Shown here: one piece after another, positions 1-11,679 of the stretch
How the letters are laid out: the number at the start of each line of letters is the position of its first letter
Numbering within the stretch: position 1 is the first letter of the stretch
From: Lasiosphaeris hirsuta
Lineage: Eukaryota > Ascomycota > Sordariomycetes > Sordariales > Lasiosphaeriaceae
Length of the DNA stretch: 64,000 nucleotides
Assembly (NCBI GenBank): GCA_030549175.1
Contig: JAUKUA010000007.1
Span: 3,348,001 to 3,412,000 of the forward strand
Direction of reading: 5' to 3'
Made by a program: the position numbers and the translations under genes
Notes under the pieces: model-generated
Databases searched by the model: none
What the model was told of the DNA's origin: nothing
What the model saw: only the letters and a program-made list of their open reading frames with translations

Positions 1-2498
1 TTGCCGCTCTCGCGGCTTTCAGTGACGAGCGAGAACGCTTTGAGGATGCCGAAGGCTTCCTCCAGCGCAATCTCATCGTATTCAGGGTTCTCTTTCATAT
101 CATCCATGATTCTCATGCCCTGCGTCCAATCAGGCGGCCAGAGACAAGTGCTCAGAAAGGCCTGCGGAATTTCTTCGCGATCCACGCAACTCATGAAGCA
201 AATAATATCCCCAGCCAGGGGGTGCTGTTCTTTGATCTGATCAAATGACAGAATCCAGGTGGTCGCAACGGCGTTTGGTACCCTGGAGTCGCGGCCAAAG
301 TCTTGGAACGGCTCGCTGAGGAGCCTGACAAGCCCGTCGTCGCCCTGCCGCACGAAGTGGAGGTACTTGGCTATGTTTATCTGTCGTTTCTTGATATAGG
401 ATGTTGCCTGGGACAGAGCGAGCGGCAGACGGTCCAGTTGTCCAATAAGATCGACAACATCATCTTCAGCTTCGTCCAAGCCGAGCTGGCCTTGAACAAA
501 TTTGATAGCTTTCTTCAGATTAAAACCCACGATCTCGGCAAGCCCACTGCTCTCTCCACCGAGGAGATCGATGGCAACTTGCTTGTTTCTGGACGTGATT
601 AAAACAGACCCGTTTGGAGGCCGGGGGATATATTCGCACAAGTCAAATTGGCCGCTGGCTTGTGGGGCAATCTCTGGTTGAGCATTTGGGGATTCAAAGA
701 ACACCCCCGAGTCATCCGCATTATCAACGATCAGTAGCCATGGCTTAGGATGCTTGATGAGCCAAGCTGTGACTAGCTGCTGCACATCGCTGCCTGAATT
801 TGCGTAACCAGGGATCTCACACTCGCGGGCTATCTCTGTATAGGCTTGTGTGAACCTCGTCGCACTGCTTGCGTGAACCCAGAAGATTGCCATCTCCGGC
901 ATCTGGTTGCGGAGAGACCAGGCATATTCGGTAGCGATGTTTGTCTCGCTGTACATGAAATTAGCCGGTGTCAACCATATAATGGCAACAGTGTTGATGT
1001 TCACATACCCGATCCCGCCTAGACCACAGAGGGCTGCCCGTCTGTGGCTTTCTGAAGGCATAGACAAGTCAGGTGGGTGATGCAGAAGCGACACAAGGTC
1101 CTGTATAACATCGGCCCGGCCGATAAAAATCTCGTTTCGAGGAAAAGGGACAATAACTAGTAGATATCAAGATCCGATTAGCTATCAATGAGCCAATCCG
1201 ACGGTTCAGCCCCAGTTTGTTTGTTTGCGCGCAACACTTGAAGAGAGGGATTGAAGCCTCAAAAAGCTTTTGGGGTACGGGAAGAAGTTACCGTGGGGCA
1301 ACGGGGTATCTTTTGCTCATATTCTTTTGAGTCGCGGGCTAACAGACAAACAGGGGCTGGATTGTATAGCACTCACATGGACCCTTAACTGGCTTCAGGT
1401 GTGTAATCCTATTCTCAGAGGCGGGAACGACAGCGCCGAGAGGTCTTGGTGGCTTTGTGGCGCTCCAGGTACTTATGCAATGGACGAGTCTTTTGATTTC
1501 CCCGATGATACTCTTAAAACCCGGGTCTTCGGTGTCCCGAAACTTGGTCATGCCTCGGTGTTCGTCATGGATACTGATGGGATCGTGGCCCTCCATCCGG
1601 GCAGACGATTTTGGAACAACAGTTCCGATAAGTTGCGCTGGGAGGGCCTCAAAGAAGCAAACAACTTCAATGGGCGGCAGCAAGGAGTCAGACTTGCGTC
1701 TCTCTACCAGGGCTAAGAATGCCTCATGGATTCGCGACAGTAGCTCTGAATCAGCCTGCAGAACTCTCAGGAGGCTTATGTTGGTCTGTTTGAACAATCC
1801 GATTGTGCTTGCCATGCCTTTAGCCAATGATGCTAATTCTGAGCAAGTTCCCTACTTAGGTAGACCTCTGATGCATCGAAAGTGCCCCTCTGGTATGCCA
1901 TAAAAAAAGGCATCCAGGGGTATTATCAAGGCCTTGATTCTGGAACAAGGCCTTTCAAAATACCACTGGGTTCCTTTTTTGATGCTAGAGAGGCCCTCCT
2001 CTATGCTAGAAGAGTGTTTCAAGGGCCACAATATGCCTTTTCACCCAGCCCAGGCAGGGTAATAATATCCCTCACTCACAGGTGTCTTCCACAAACAAAC
2101 AATCAAGGAAGGCCTCGAGATGCTTTTCTGAATAGTGCTTACATCCTTGCAGACAATACCACCAAGGCTATGTGCGATGAAGATGATAGGCTGGTCGTTG
2201 GTACCATCTCCCTCTCGGACATTTCCTAAGCTTCGAATAAGGCTGTTGCCGTGGTCCTCAACCGTGGTAGTCGAGACCACTTTAAAGTCGGTGACGTAGG
2301 CATCATAGCCGAACGTAAAGACGCGGCAGTTCGGTATTTCTTTGGAAGCAAGGTCTCTGGCCAGGGGCGTTCTTCGTCCTTGTGGCGCCATGTCCTCTCT
2401 CGATCCCCCGTCAGGCCGTGGACAAATACGATACTGCCAGTAGTCCGATCGTCAGCGAAGTCGCTAGGCAATAATAGGGTGGCTGGCCTACTCGACAA
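1..2498 (-). pseudogene. Decayed NLR-type gene: SesB-like hydrolase plus NB-ARC, partial at left edge
   Basis: On the minus strand the order is an alpha/beta-hydrolase of the SesB/lipase type (IVFVHGLTGD near 2430, serine elbow HSLGG near 2170), the linker typical of these fungal proteins (FFEALPAQLIGTVVPKSSA, then FRDTEDPGFKSIIGEIKR, 1480-1660), and an NB-ARC domain (PFPRNEIFIGRADV near 1120, LLIVDNADDS near 720, GSVLITSRNK near 620) that continues off the window. Two introns can be read in the 3' half: 1376-1157, and about 60 bp inside the P-loop near 1010-950. Several lesions are visible. There is a frameshift between LLPKK and IPNCRVFTFGYD near 2345, a second frame change plus an in-frame stop just after VCKD (about 2145-2065), and loss of the GTPH segment, replaced by about 200 bp with an inverted repeat. 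No convincing ATG opens the hydrolase frame. Family role: NLR-like proteins in fungal non-self recognition. Inactivation is my inference; single-base sequencing errors could explain one lesion but not all. Confidence 0.75.
1885..2050. repeat. Foldback (imperfect inverted-repeat) insertion in the NLR pseudogene
   Basis: An arm at about 1890-1925 (TATGCCATAAAAAAAGGCAT and following bases) is matched, inverted and with a few differences, by about 1954-1990. The centre contains the palindrome ATCAAGGCCTTGAT. A further AT-rich and AGGGCC-rich piece extends to about 2050. The block sits where the hydrolase should encode its GTPH region, so it looks like inserted DNA. It could be a remnant of a MITE-like element; no transposase or clear target-site duplication is visible. 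Confidence 0.45.
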
Positions 2499-2640
2499 CG
2501 CTGCTATCGCCGTGGTAGAGCAGCTTTAATCCGGAGGGAAAGCTCTTCGATAATGATGAGGTGGCGCGCTTTCCGCGCCAAGGAAAGCGTAGTGGCATCT
2601 TGAGAACCCGTATCGTTATTCGAGTTGACTTTCATCCGGG

Positions 2641-3185
2641 GTTGAAAGTGGTTGTTATTGCGTTGAGAGAACTATGGATTCGGTAGTCCAACGCCCTCAA
2701 GAAAAACCAGAAAGGGGTTGCGAGATTGTGAGCATGCCTGGCCAGAGAGTGAAAACCACCACTGACTGCCCAACGAGTGGTGAGGCTGAGCCACCCCCAC
2801 TCGCCGTGTTAGGAAGGCAAGGCATCCAGCCACGACTGCTGTGTATTTGCAAGACTGCATGCGCTCTATTGAACCAAGCGCTGGTCCGAACACACTGCAT
2901 CCATCGGTAACTTGGATGTTAGCCAAGTTTAGGGTAAGTAGCATTTCGTGACTATAACCTCAAAAGTAGCTCGCAGATGCGTCTACATGTGTAACCTTCC
3001 ACTCGTAGCCCATCACAGCTCTATTTACACCCCCAAATTCAAGGACTACAAGTCCCAACACATCCACCACAACCCCGTCTGCTAATTAGTACAAGTATCA
3101 ATCACTACACCTCACCCCACCCAAGATCTCAAATACTATTACCATTACTAATAAGCCATATCATTCCAACCAACCCCCCAAGACC
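2641..3185. other. Intergenic region downstream of the 1,025-residue gene
   Basis: Short frames only, none with a recognisable domain. The stretch 3000-3185 is A/C-rich, as expected of a 3' flank of the minus-strand gene ending at 3186. No RNA gene or repeat was seen. Confidence 0.5.
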
Positions 3186-6100
3186 CTACTCCAACCCCAA
3201 CCACCTCAAAGCCTTTTGCCCATTCCCCCGATCCGCCTCCCGTCTCAAATACAACGGCATCAACCTCCTCTCCTCCGAATCCAGCTCCTCCTCCTCCTCT
3301 TCACTCTCCGCCCCAATCGGCCCACCAAACTGCGAAGCGCCCGGCGGCCGCGGAAAGCGTAGCGGGCGTGGCCTACACCCGTCCAGCGACGAGTCGACGC
3401 TAGCCAGCAGGACCCCGCGCGCGGCGCGATCGCTCGAGCCTGGGCGTGAGACCGTCGAGATGGAGGTGCGGCTGCGGGTGGACGTGACGGGGGAGGGAAG
3501 GTGGTTCGGGCTTCGGGGGTATGCGGAGGCCAAGTCGACGGGGGAGGCGGGCGGCGTGTCGAGGGTGGTGGACGAGGTGGAGAGGAAGGTGTTTTGCTTG
3601 AAGTGGCTCCAGTTGGGTTTGACCGTGCGGGAGAGCTTGGCGGTCTTGGGGGAATCGTGAATCGAGGTGCCCCTCGGCGTGTGTGTGTACGCGTGCGAGG
3701 CGGAGAGGAGGGTTTCGCGGATCGTGGTGACGAAAGCGGCGATTTCCGAGTGGGAGGCTGATGAAGTCAGGATGTAGTTGGCCTTGGCGAAGGAGACGTT
3801 CGTTGATCTTGGCGACATGGGAGTACTGAAGGCGTCGAGGCCGCCGACCGAACGGAGTTCGGCGTAGGCATGCTTCTTTGGGCCAGAGGGCGAGGATGAT
3901 GATTCCAGGAGCGCTGGGTCATCACTGCCAAGAATGCCGGCCACCCGAACGGCATCGGCGCCGATAAGTTCCCGCAAAGCTAGAATCGTGGAAAGATGTT
4001 CGGCCGTGTACTCAATGATGAGGAAGCGAACATCGGGATGAGTGCACAGGTATTTCTCCAGATGTGGCATCAAAAGACTCGCGAGTAGGGTGCTATTAGT
4101 AAAGGGGTTGTCGCGAGTTTGCTGGGCCAGCGGCTGGGCAGTGAACACCTGCATGGCACTTGCAATAAGAAATCTAGGCGTTGTTAGCTGTGCACCCTAA
4201 ACGCATTGCCAGTTGTCTTACCTCAAATCTAGGCGCCCAGTCCGCGACAGTCCATTAGCTCCATGCCCGAGCTTCTCGACCTGCCCTACAATTGCTGATG
4301 TGTAGCTCTTTTTGACACTCTTTTCAGAACCGATTGCCAGAATGAGATCGGTCTCTCTACCAGCTCGCCACCCGGACGCCGGCTTGCTTCCCCACACTAC
4401 CGGTTTCCACAGAGGATTCTTCTCTGGAAGCGACCCGGCACGGGATGGGCGCCGAATCCATAGCTCTGAAGGTACAAAGTAGCTGAGGACTGCTCGCAGA
4501 GAGTTTTGGACGGAAGCATCGGTCTGCCGTCTGACACTTAGGGTGTGGAACTGCTTGGCTGGCCCCAAGTCCAAGGACGCAGGCTGATCGTATGGTGGCG
4601 TTGGTAAACGGCCCTGTGCAGGAGCGCTATAACCAAAGCCTGCACCGTGGGCCAACAGGGGAGAACGAGGTCCCAGCGGAGCACAATGACCATGGTCGAC
4701 CGAATCCTCTGTTAGAAGAAATGGATTTTGGCAACCAATCGCGTCCCTCAACTCTTCAGCCCTTGTCTTTGTCGCCGAGACGCTCTCGGAATGAACCGAG
4801 GGTGCTGACGCTGACGTCGGCGCACTTGTTCCATAAGCACCACTCCTAAACCTCTGGAACACATGTTCCAAAAGCGAGCTCGGCGCTTTGCCCGACAGTT
4901 GGATGACGAGGTCCTCGAGAAGCGGCAGCACTGCCTGAAAAGCCTGTTCCGCGGCAAACTCGACTCGAGACACAACGCTGTAGCACAGGTCGGCTGTATC
5001 GGTAGCCTTGTCGACATACCTCGGCCCAACGCTTCGCTGCCGGAGTCCTTCGGGAACTGCTGACGCCTCGTGAACTCTGCTGAAAATCGAAACTGGATCT
5101 TTGAGGTGGTCCAACAAGCCTCCGAATATGCTCTTAGTCGGTGGGCCATCCCATGATGCCGAAGAAAACCGCCTGTGACGGCTGCCACTGCCAGTAGAGA
5201 TGATACTGGGGTATCTGGAGCTTGGCGTTGTCGGTTCTGTCAACCCTGCTTGTTGGTAGTTGTCGTAACTCTCATATCCCGGAGAGTTGGGTTCCATCTG
5301 CTGTGCTGGACCCGATGATACCTGTGCCTTGTCCACAAGGGATATAGGTGTGGAGGGGTGCGAGCCGGTCGGAGGGTGCGCCACATCGCATGCTTCATCG
5401 ACCCAGCTTAGCAAAGATGTTGGGATCTTGGTTGCCAGCGGACGCTTACATAGAGGGGGTGGGACTTTGACTCTCCTGGAAAGAGAGCCTTCAGGGGTTG
5501 GAAAAACTCTCAGCGCAAATCTCGAGTGCGGAAGCTTCACATTCTCATTCTTGTTGCGAGACCCCCCTGTTGAGCCTGGTTTCCGAACCTGGTCGGCGAA
5601 TGGCAGGCTCGAGGTCCTCCTCGACCATATCTTGGAGTTGTTGAACCAGCTTGCAGATAGCTCCAAGTCATGGTCCGGCGGTTGTAGAGACTCAGTTTCC
5701 TTGTCGAGGGCATCTGCAGCCCGCATAGCTCGTATAATGGGATCTTCGGCGCTGTCGGCGCTTCCGCCCACAACCTCTTTCTCCTTTTCTCCCGAATCAC
5801 CGGGCGTTTCTCTGGTATCCTGAGGAGGATCTCTCACCCCTTCACTCACACCCCTGCTAGCCATATCCTTGGCATCGATCAATGGAGTCGTATCCGCGGT
5901 ACTTGGCCGCTCATCCTCCAGTAGACCCGCAACTCCCCTGCTCACGAGACCATTGAAAATGGATTCCGCCTTTTCGTGATCCTCGTGGCCCTGGCTCTTG
6001 CTGATGGCATCTAGGCATATGACACGGGCCGCAACTGTTCCTCCGTCAAGAAAAACAACGCGTTTCGTATCGGCGGTTGACTGCTGGAGGAAATCCATGG

Positions 6101-6326
6101 CTGCGGCGTAGCGAGCTTGTGCGGCTTTGTGGACCCGGTAGATGAGTTGCTGCGTGCTGGCGGGTGGTTCTGTGTGCTCATCTGATATATATTGCTGAAG
6201 ACTCGGTAGGACCATGATCTGCGGGGAGGCAGGGAGAAGGCGTAATTGGGTCGAGACCAGCTCTGATGGACCCTCGAGAGCCACGATCTTCCCACGACAT
6301 GTGGGCGAGGCCTGAGGGGTCGCCAT
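3186..6326 (-). CDS. Uncharacterised 'gastric mucin-like' protein, 1,025 residues
   Basis: Two exons, 6326-4222 and 4158-3186, join in frame across a 63-bp intron (donor gtaagacaac, acceptor ttgcaag) to give 1,025 residues. The start is the first ATG of the long frame (MATPQASPTCRGKIVALEG). The N-terminal 130 residues look folded (VVFLDGGTVAARVICLDA). The middle is Ser/Pro-rich and low-complexity. A second folded block begins with the end of exon 1 (ETDLILAIGSEKSVKKSYTS) and continues in exon 2 (FLIIEYTAEHLSTILALREL). The C-terminus has a run of acidic residues near RRLMPLYLRR. I recognise it only as the type named 'gastric mucin-like' in Sordariomycete genomes, a name that reflects composition and not function. 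No signal peptide or membrane segment is evident, so it is not a true mucin. Function unknown. Confidence 0.8.
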
Positions 6327-8527
6327 GGTATTGAGAAAGCCGTCTAGGAATCAGTGCGGGTGAAGAGAGACGCCTGGTCCCACCATCGAGAGAGCAGAAG
6401 TGAGGGGATATAGCTGGGAGGGCCCCAGTGAAGTGTAATAATGAAGACCAGGCTGCGGCAAACGAAGGAACACAGCAACGCAGTGGCTTCCGAGGTGCGC
6501 GCGCCCCCAGAGAACAATGCTAGTCGTGAACGACGGGGGCTTGGGAAAAAGAAAGAAGCACTAGGCCTGACCCCGGTCCTAGCAGCAAGTCCTCAGAAAA
6601 GGATGGGGGTGGCTTGTCAAAGACGGCTAGAAGCTCGAAAAGCGGCAGAAGGATCACTGCTTCCCCGGTGGTTCATCAGCAGAGGCTTAAGACTAGCTCG
6701 AGGCAAGAGACACCCAAGCTGTCTGAAATGTCTTGAGAGGAAAAGAAAGAAGAAAAAGAAGACAGCGGGTGTGGTTGGTAAAAACACCGCCGGAAAGCTC
6801 ATCAACACACAACAGTGACTGAATGACGCTCCTTACACCCTTTACATCCTTACGTCCATCCTCCGACCAAGACGCCCCGACTTTGGGGAACCTGGTCCGG
6901 ATGGCAGCATGAAACGACTTCCCGCTGATTGGGCATGGTACGTTTTGAGCCGGCGCGGACGAGAAAATCCGGGATGTTCGTCGACACACGGTAGCCGTCG
7001 AGCCAGGCCTTGGGGCTGCATATTTGTGCGCACGACGCGGGTTGAGGGTGCCCGTGTGTGCTCTCGGACGACAGTTTTTATCAGGGGCCTTGTTCCTGCT
7101 GCAGCTAGCAAACCCTGCAGACGACGGCCGCGTGCTCTCTCCCTTTTTACATGTTGTTGAATTGCAAATGGAGCAGGTGCTGCAATTGATGAAGCAACTC
7201 GATCATGCTGACTTGGTGCTGATTCCTAGCCAAGTTGCTGAGGTGGAGAGTTGCTGGTAGAGAGTCAAGGGTGTGAGCTCGATGCGAACAAAGTTGAAAA
7301 TCAAAAGCGGGCCTCGAGCTGCCCCCGCTGCTCTGACTGGCCCGTCTGGTCAGGGCAGTCTCGCAGGGCTGTCCGGGGACCTGGACGGCAAATTCCACAC
7401 TGCTTAGTCGCGACTGTTAGCGTTGTCGATCGCCCATCCTCGCCAAGCGCTTGGTGGGGTCGCGTCCGTAGGACGCAAAAATAGGTACGTACCTACCACC
7501 GTCCCCTCCACAGAACAGTGCACAATGGTACCCAATGATGGAGCGCACCAAGCCTCGACTTCCTTTGCTCGGGGTCTGACCTCTGTTTGCTCCAGCAAAA
7601 AGGAAGGAGAGACAGTGCCATCTCTCAATTTTGGAACGGAACTCGCAACTGCCGCTGTTAGTCGAGCTACGTGTGGAGGTGGTCGTGGTGTTGTTGACCT
7701 CTGATGGTCGCTCGAGCCTCTCGTGCCTCTTTATTGTCCAACAGATACAATCAATCTCGAACTTTCTGATATTCAAACGGGCGGGATGCTGCCGCTCGCT
7801 ATAAGCCCACACACAACACGAGCGACAGATACCGCACCCTCCCGCCTAGTGCCTGTTTCCGTGTTGCCCAGCCGATGGCGACAGACGTGTGGAGGAGGCT
7901 GGGTGTCTGCAGTTGTCCGCCATTTCCCCTGCGTCCTGCTTTGGGGCGACGTGTTCCAAAGCGGATGAGAAACACACCGGACCTGCACCCAAGATCTGGA
8001 TTCTCCTGCGGTCTCTGATGAATCCCAACTTCCGAGCTGGTGGGAAGACTCAATCGGGCCTTGGTTCAGGCGTGCATAAGATGATCCCTAAACCAAACCT
8101 CGCGCCAAGAACTGCCAGTGCCCCAACGCCATGCTGTTTGAAGACACACCCTTGATCTTCCCGGCCATCTCCGAGGAGACGCCGGAGGGATTCATGATTG
8201 TTTTTCACGATAAAGCAATCCAGCATCCCGCGCCCGTAGTCTAGTGATTTTCCACATCCGATCCAACCCTGCGAACTCCAGAGTCTGGACCTCCTGCTCG
8301 GCGCCGGTTCCCGGCAACCTGGGCGGGGAGTCGCATCAAGACGGCATGGCGCTCCTGTGACCCTGTGGCGTGGAGGTATGCGCGTGTGACAACAGCCAAC
8401 CCGACGGGATCATGAAACATAGCCACACCAAGTACTATCCGTACATGCAACACAGTATAGAAAGCAAGAGGGTGGTCAAGTGAACAGGATTACGGGTATC
8501 TAACATCCCCGGAGGGCGCTCATCCTG
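6327..8527. promoter_or_regulatory. 2.2-kb upstream region of the 1,025-residue gene
   Basis: This lies between two minus-strand genes, so it holds the promoter and 5' UTR of the left gene and the 3' end of the WD40 gene. A purine run at about 6738-6765 reads as a pyrimidine tract on the coding strand, common in fungal promoters. Open frames here are short, overlap on both strands and show no domain. No RNA gene was recognised. Confidence 0.45.
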
Positions 8528-9838
8528 TTAGTCGCTATCCTCCATAAGCGCATCGAGTTCGGCCTGCTCATCAACAGTGAGCAGTCCATCGCCATCATCC
8601 TCCTTCTTGGCCAGCTCGTCTTCCTCGGTCGGCTCCGCTGTCTGCTCCTTGACAAGGGCATCCAACAATGTCTTGTTCAATGGCCAGGTCCTGACAGTCC
8701 CGTCAATGCTAACACTGCAGACCCGCTCCTTGAGCCCATTCGCGCCGGAGAGGACCACCAGGTCCGTCACTTCGTCAAAGTGGCCCACAAGTGAGCAGTA
8801 CAGCCTGCCCTCGGTCCGCTCCCAGAACTTCAAGTCCTCGTCCCTCCCGGCCGTGATGACCCACTGATCTGTGACCGCAACTGCACGCACATGGTCGCCA
8901 TGCTGGAATGTATCCTCACACGCAAACCCCTTGAGCCGTGACAGACACTTGGTGGTCCCATCCCCGCTTGACGTCCACAGATCCACCTCATCCCCATCTT
9001 GATCCAGCACCAGCTTATACACGGTCGTCTCATGCTCCAAAATAGTCCTCCTCTCGGTCCCGGGGACATTCGGCACCTCCTCCACTACCTGCTCCCACCC
9101 ATCCAACCTGACCCTCCACCGCCGAATATGCGGATCACTGCTAGCACTAATAACCACCACCTCCCCCTCCCCACTCCCCTCCCGGTCCACGACCAAGTCC
9201 TGCACACTCATCATATTCACCACAGGGTCCGTCAGCGTGTGCAGGCAGGCGCCCGTCGCCGCGTCCCACACGATGATCTTGCGGTCCGCACCGCCACTAA
9301 TCAGCAGGTCGCGCCCGCTCACGCGCGCGCACACCACCGCCTTGACGAAATCCGCGTGCCCCGCGAACTTGCGCCCCGGCACCCGCGTCGCTAGGTCCCA
9401 CGACCACACCGCCTTGTCCCAGCTGCCGGCGAAGACGGTCGGTGCGCCGCCCGGCCCGCCGCCGATGGCTAGGCAGCTTACCGGGGCGGTGGGACCGCGG
9501 TACGAGGTGGTTTGGCCTTCGGACTGGGGGGTGGTTAGCTTATGAGGACTTGGAGGGAGGGAGGGAAAGGGGGCTTACGTCTAGGATCACCCGCCGGACG
9601 GAGCCGGCGGATTCTGCTACTAGCACGGCGGAGGAGGGCGCGCGCGGGTCGGCTACGGCGGCGAGGATTTTGGACTTTAGCTGGATGGGGCTGCCGTATT
9701 TATTGCCGGCTTTATTGGCGCGTCTCTGCCGGGTGGCTTGCTCGGCGCTGGGGGCGGTTAGCAGGCTGGTCCTGAAGGTACTGGCAGGTTTTGGACTTAC
9801 TCGGTCTCAAAGAAGTGACCTGGGTCTGAGGACTGCAT
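8528..9838 (-). CDS. WD40-repeat beta-propeller protein, 400 residues
   Basis: Three exons, 9838-9801, 9747-9579 and 9523-8528, splice in frame to 400 residues. The start is an ATG followed by QSSDPGHFFETD. After a basic N-terminal 30 residues come WD-type blades: VFAGSWDKAVWSWDL, ISGGADRKIIVWDAATG, VISASSDPHIRRWRV, LWTSSGDGTTKCL, VITAGRDEDLKFWE and VCSVSIDGTVRTWPL. The last 45 residues are acidic (AELDALMEDSD). WD40 propellers act as protein-interaction platforms. I cannot place this one in a named complex, and its nearest relatives seem to be unnamed fungal WD proteins. The region just upstream of the first long blade is in frame only after the two introns are removed. Confidence 0.85.
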
Positions 9839-10277
9839 CTTGGCTGATGTGATTTTGTGTTTTTAGTGTGTGATGTTGAGCAGACTGGCTGAGACGGCGG
9901 CAGATAAACCAGCAGCGTAACGTGTCAGAACTCTCCGATAGTGAGAAATATTCTTATGATATATATCCCATTTATCGCTGCCTGGCAGGTAACAGCAAAT
10001 GACAAATGAATGTTCCTTTTCGCCGTTGCCTCCTGTTGACAATGGGCCCGTCCCGCCGATTGTTAGTAGTTGCCCGACCTGACAAATGCGCTACCGGCCC
10101 TGCCAGCTGTTTGCCAGACGAGTGCCAGCTGCTCATATTCTCCTCACACCTTGGATCGAGTCCCCGGAGCTCTCCGAACTCTCCTTCCATCCCACCATTC
10201 CCACCACTCACTCACTCCTGCCTCCCGCCATTCCCACCGCCATTTAACACGCCGCTCCCGTGTCTACCCCAACAAGC
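9839..10277. promoter_or_regulatory. Promoter region of the WD40 gene, up to the tRNA-like gene
   Basis: Nothing beyond ordinary upstream sequence. The right part (10180-10260) is pyrimidine-rich. No coding frame or RNA gene is supported before the tRNA-like gene at 10278. Confidence 0.4.
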
Positions 10278-10376
10278 GACAAGGTGGCCGAGTGGTTAAG
10301 GTGTTACGTTTGGGTTGCGTTTACCAACTTGAAACCGTAATGGGAAACCGCGCGAGTTCGAATCTAGTCCTTGTCA
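10278..10376 (+). tRNA. Class II (Ser/Leu-like) tRNA gene with probable intron, anticodon uncertain
   Basis: A perfect 7-bp acceptor stem (GACAAGG with CCTTGTC) encloses a D-arm GGCCGAGTGGTTAAGG, an anticodon stem TTACG/CGTAA, a variable arm GGGAAACC and a T-loop TTCGAAT. The long variable arm makes it Ser- or Leu-type, and the acceptor and D-arm resemble fungal tRNA-Ser. The anticodon loop is about 27 nt, so an intron of about 20 nt is likely. With the canonical insertion after position 37 the anticodon would read TGG, which is not Ser or Leu; TGA occurs only further 3' in the loop. The D-stem has a G-U pair and the T-stem a G-A mismatch. It may be a variant gene or a decaying copy. Confidence 0.6.
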
Positions 10377-11679
10377 AGAAGCTTATCTTTTTGCCTGGTA
10401 GCTTCAGTTTTGCCACGAGACAGCATTTCTTTGTCTGTGGTTGACTCAATTCATCACGGGACAGATTGGCGGGTTCGCGGGGTAGGAGTATGGAAGATGG
10501 AGGTACGAACATTTAGTTACCCCTACCCTCACACGAGAATATAGATGATCGACTCCCTGGATATAAAAATGATCTTGCTATGAGCGATACAAGTGGATTG
10601 CAAGTCGCAGCATAACGCGGCGTTGTAGTCGGGATATCGTAGTTGGAATGTACACACAAACTGCGCTGGTTTTTGAGAGCTGGAGCCAGGGGGCGACAAA
10701 TCCAGTGAAACACAACCCCCTTTACACAACACCCCAAAGGGCATTGCGGCTAGCAAGCTCAGCATTCATCTCAGATTCGTCAATCCTTCCTGGTGATACA
10801 AATCGCGTCCATCACACCACTCAGGAGCGCCCAAGACGTTGTCTCCATCGCTTCTAACCGCCCCTACCAGGCCATCACCATCGTGACAACCCAGCTCAAA
10901 CCCTGCCACAGTAGAATGGACCAGACCTGATATAGCTTCCCAACACCCAGGCTCCTCTGCACTGTGAAGTCCAATCACGACTATCCGCTATTTGCCCAAC
11001 TCCGGCTTGCAGAACCCAACAAAAAAGGTCCAGTGCCATGGGCGAAACAAACCCCCATCTTTGATCATAATATAAAAAAGACCCACAATACTGCAAAAGA
11101 ACCTAGCCACCTCCCCTCACCATACATGCGCCTCTCATGAGATATAATGATCTCTCCGGCCACATTATATTCCCTAAAACAGCTGTTCCAAGCAGCAAGA
11201 ATTTTCCCTTTCCGTCCCAGGATGCTTTCTCGCATCATGAGGTCCCTCCTTATACAGTCGTACACCTTCATCGACATGCCCTCACAAGTAGAGTCAGACA
11301 ACTGGTATAGCTGTCTTCACATGACTATACGGATAGGCGTGTGTGCTCCATGGCTGATCCGGAATCGCAGACGCCTATTCCAAACCCAAGGAATTTCTCT
11401 TGGTGTTCGAAGCTGGATAGCCCACCTCGGCGTGTGGTTATGGTCGACTTGAAGCAACTCGTTTTGAGCAAGCAAGCCGGAATATGTCGTCTCAGATGTT
11501 GCCCGGCTCGACTCGGTTGCGCCTTGTGGGCTGCTTGATCTCTCGGCCCATTGCGGTTAGTTCCCATTAAACCCGAGCCGTTTAAGCTCGTGGATGAAAC
11601 CTTGGTCAACTGGGCCGAGCCATGGCATGGGCTTGCTTGGCCTCCTGTTAAATCTCCGCGCACATTCAGCCATCGTCCG
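10377..11679. other. Intergenic region between tRNA-like gene and arrestin gene 3' end
   Basis: Only short overlapping frames without domains. It includes the 3' flank of the arrestin gene, which ends at 11680. No repeat or RNA gene was identified. Confidence 0.4.

Noticed and set aside
8225..8260. GCCCGTAGTCTAGTGAT, similar to a tRNA D-arm start
   Set aside because: No downstream anticodon or T-arm in the expected spacing.
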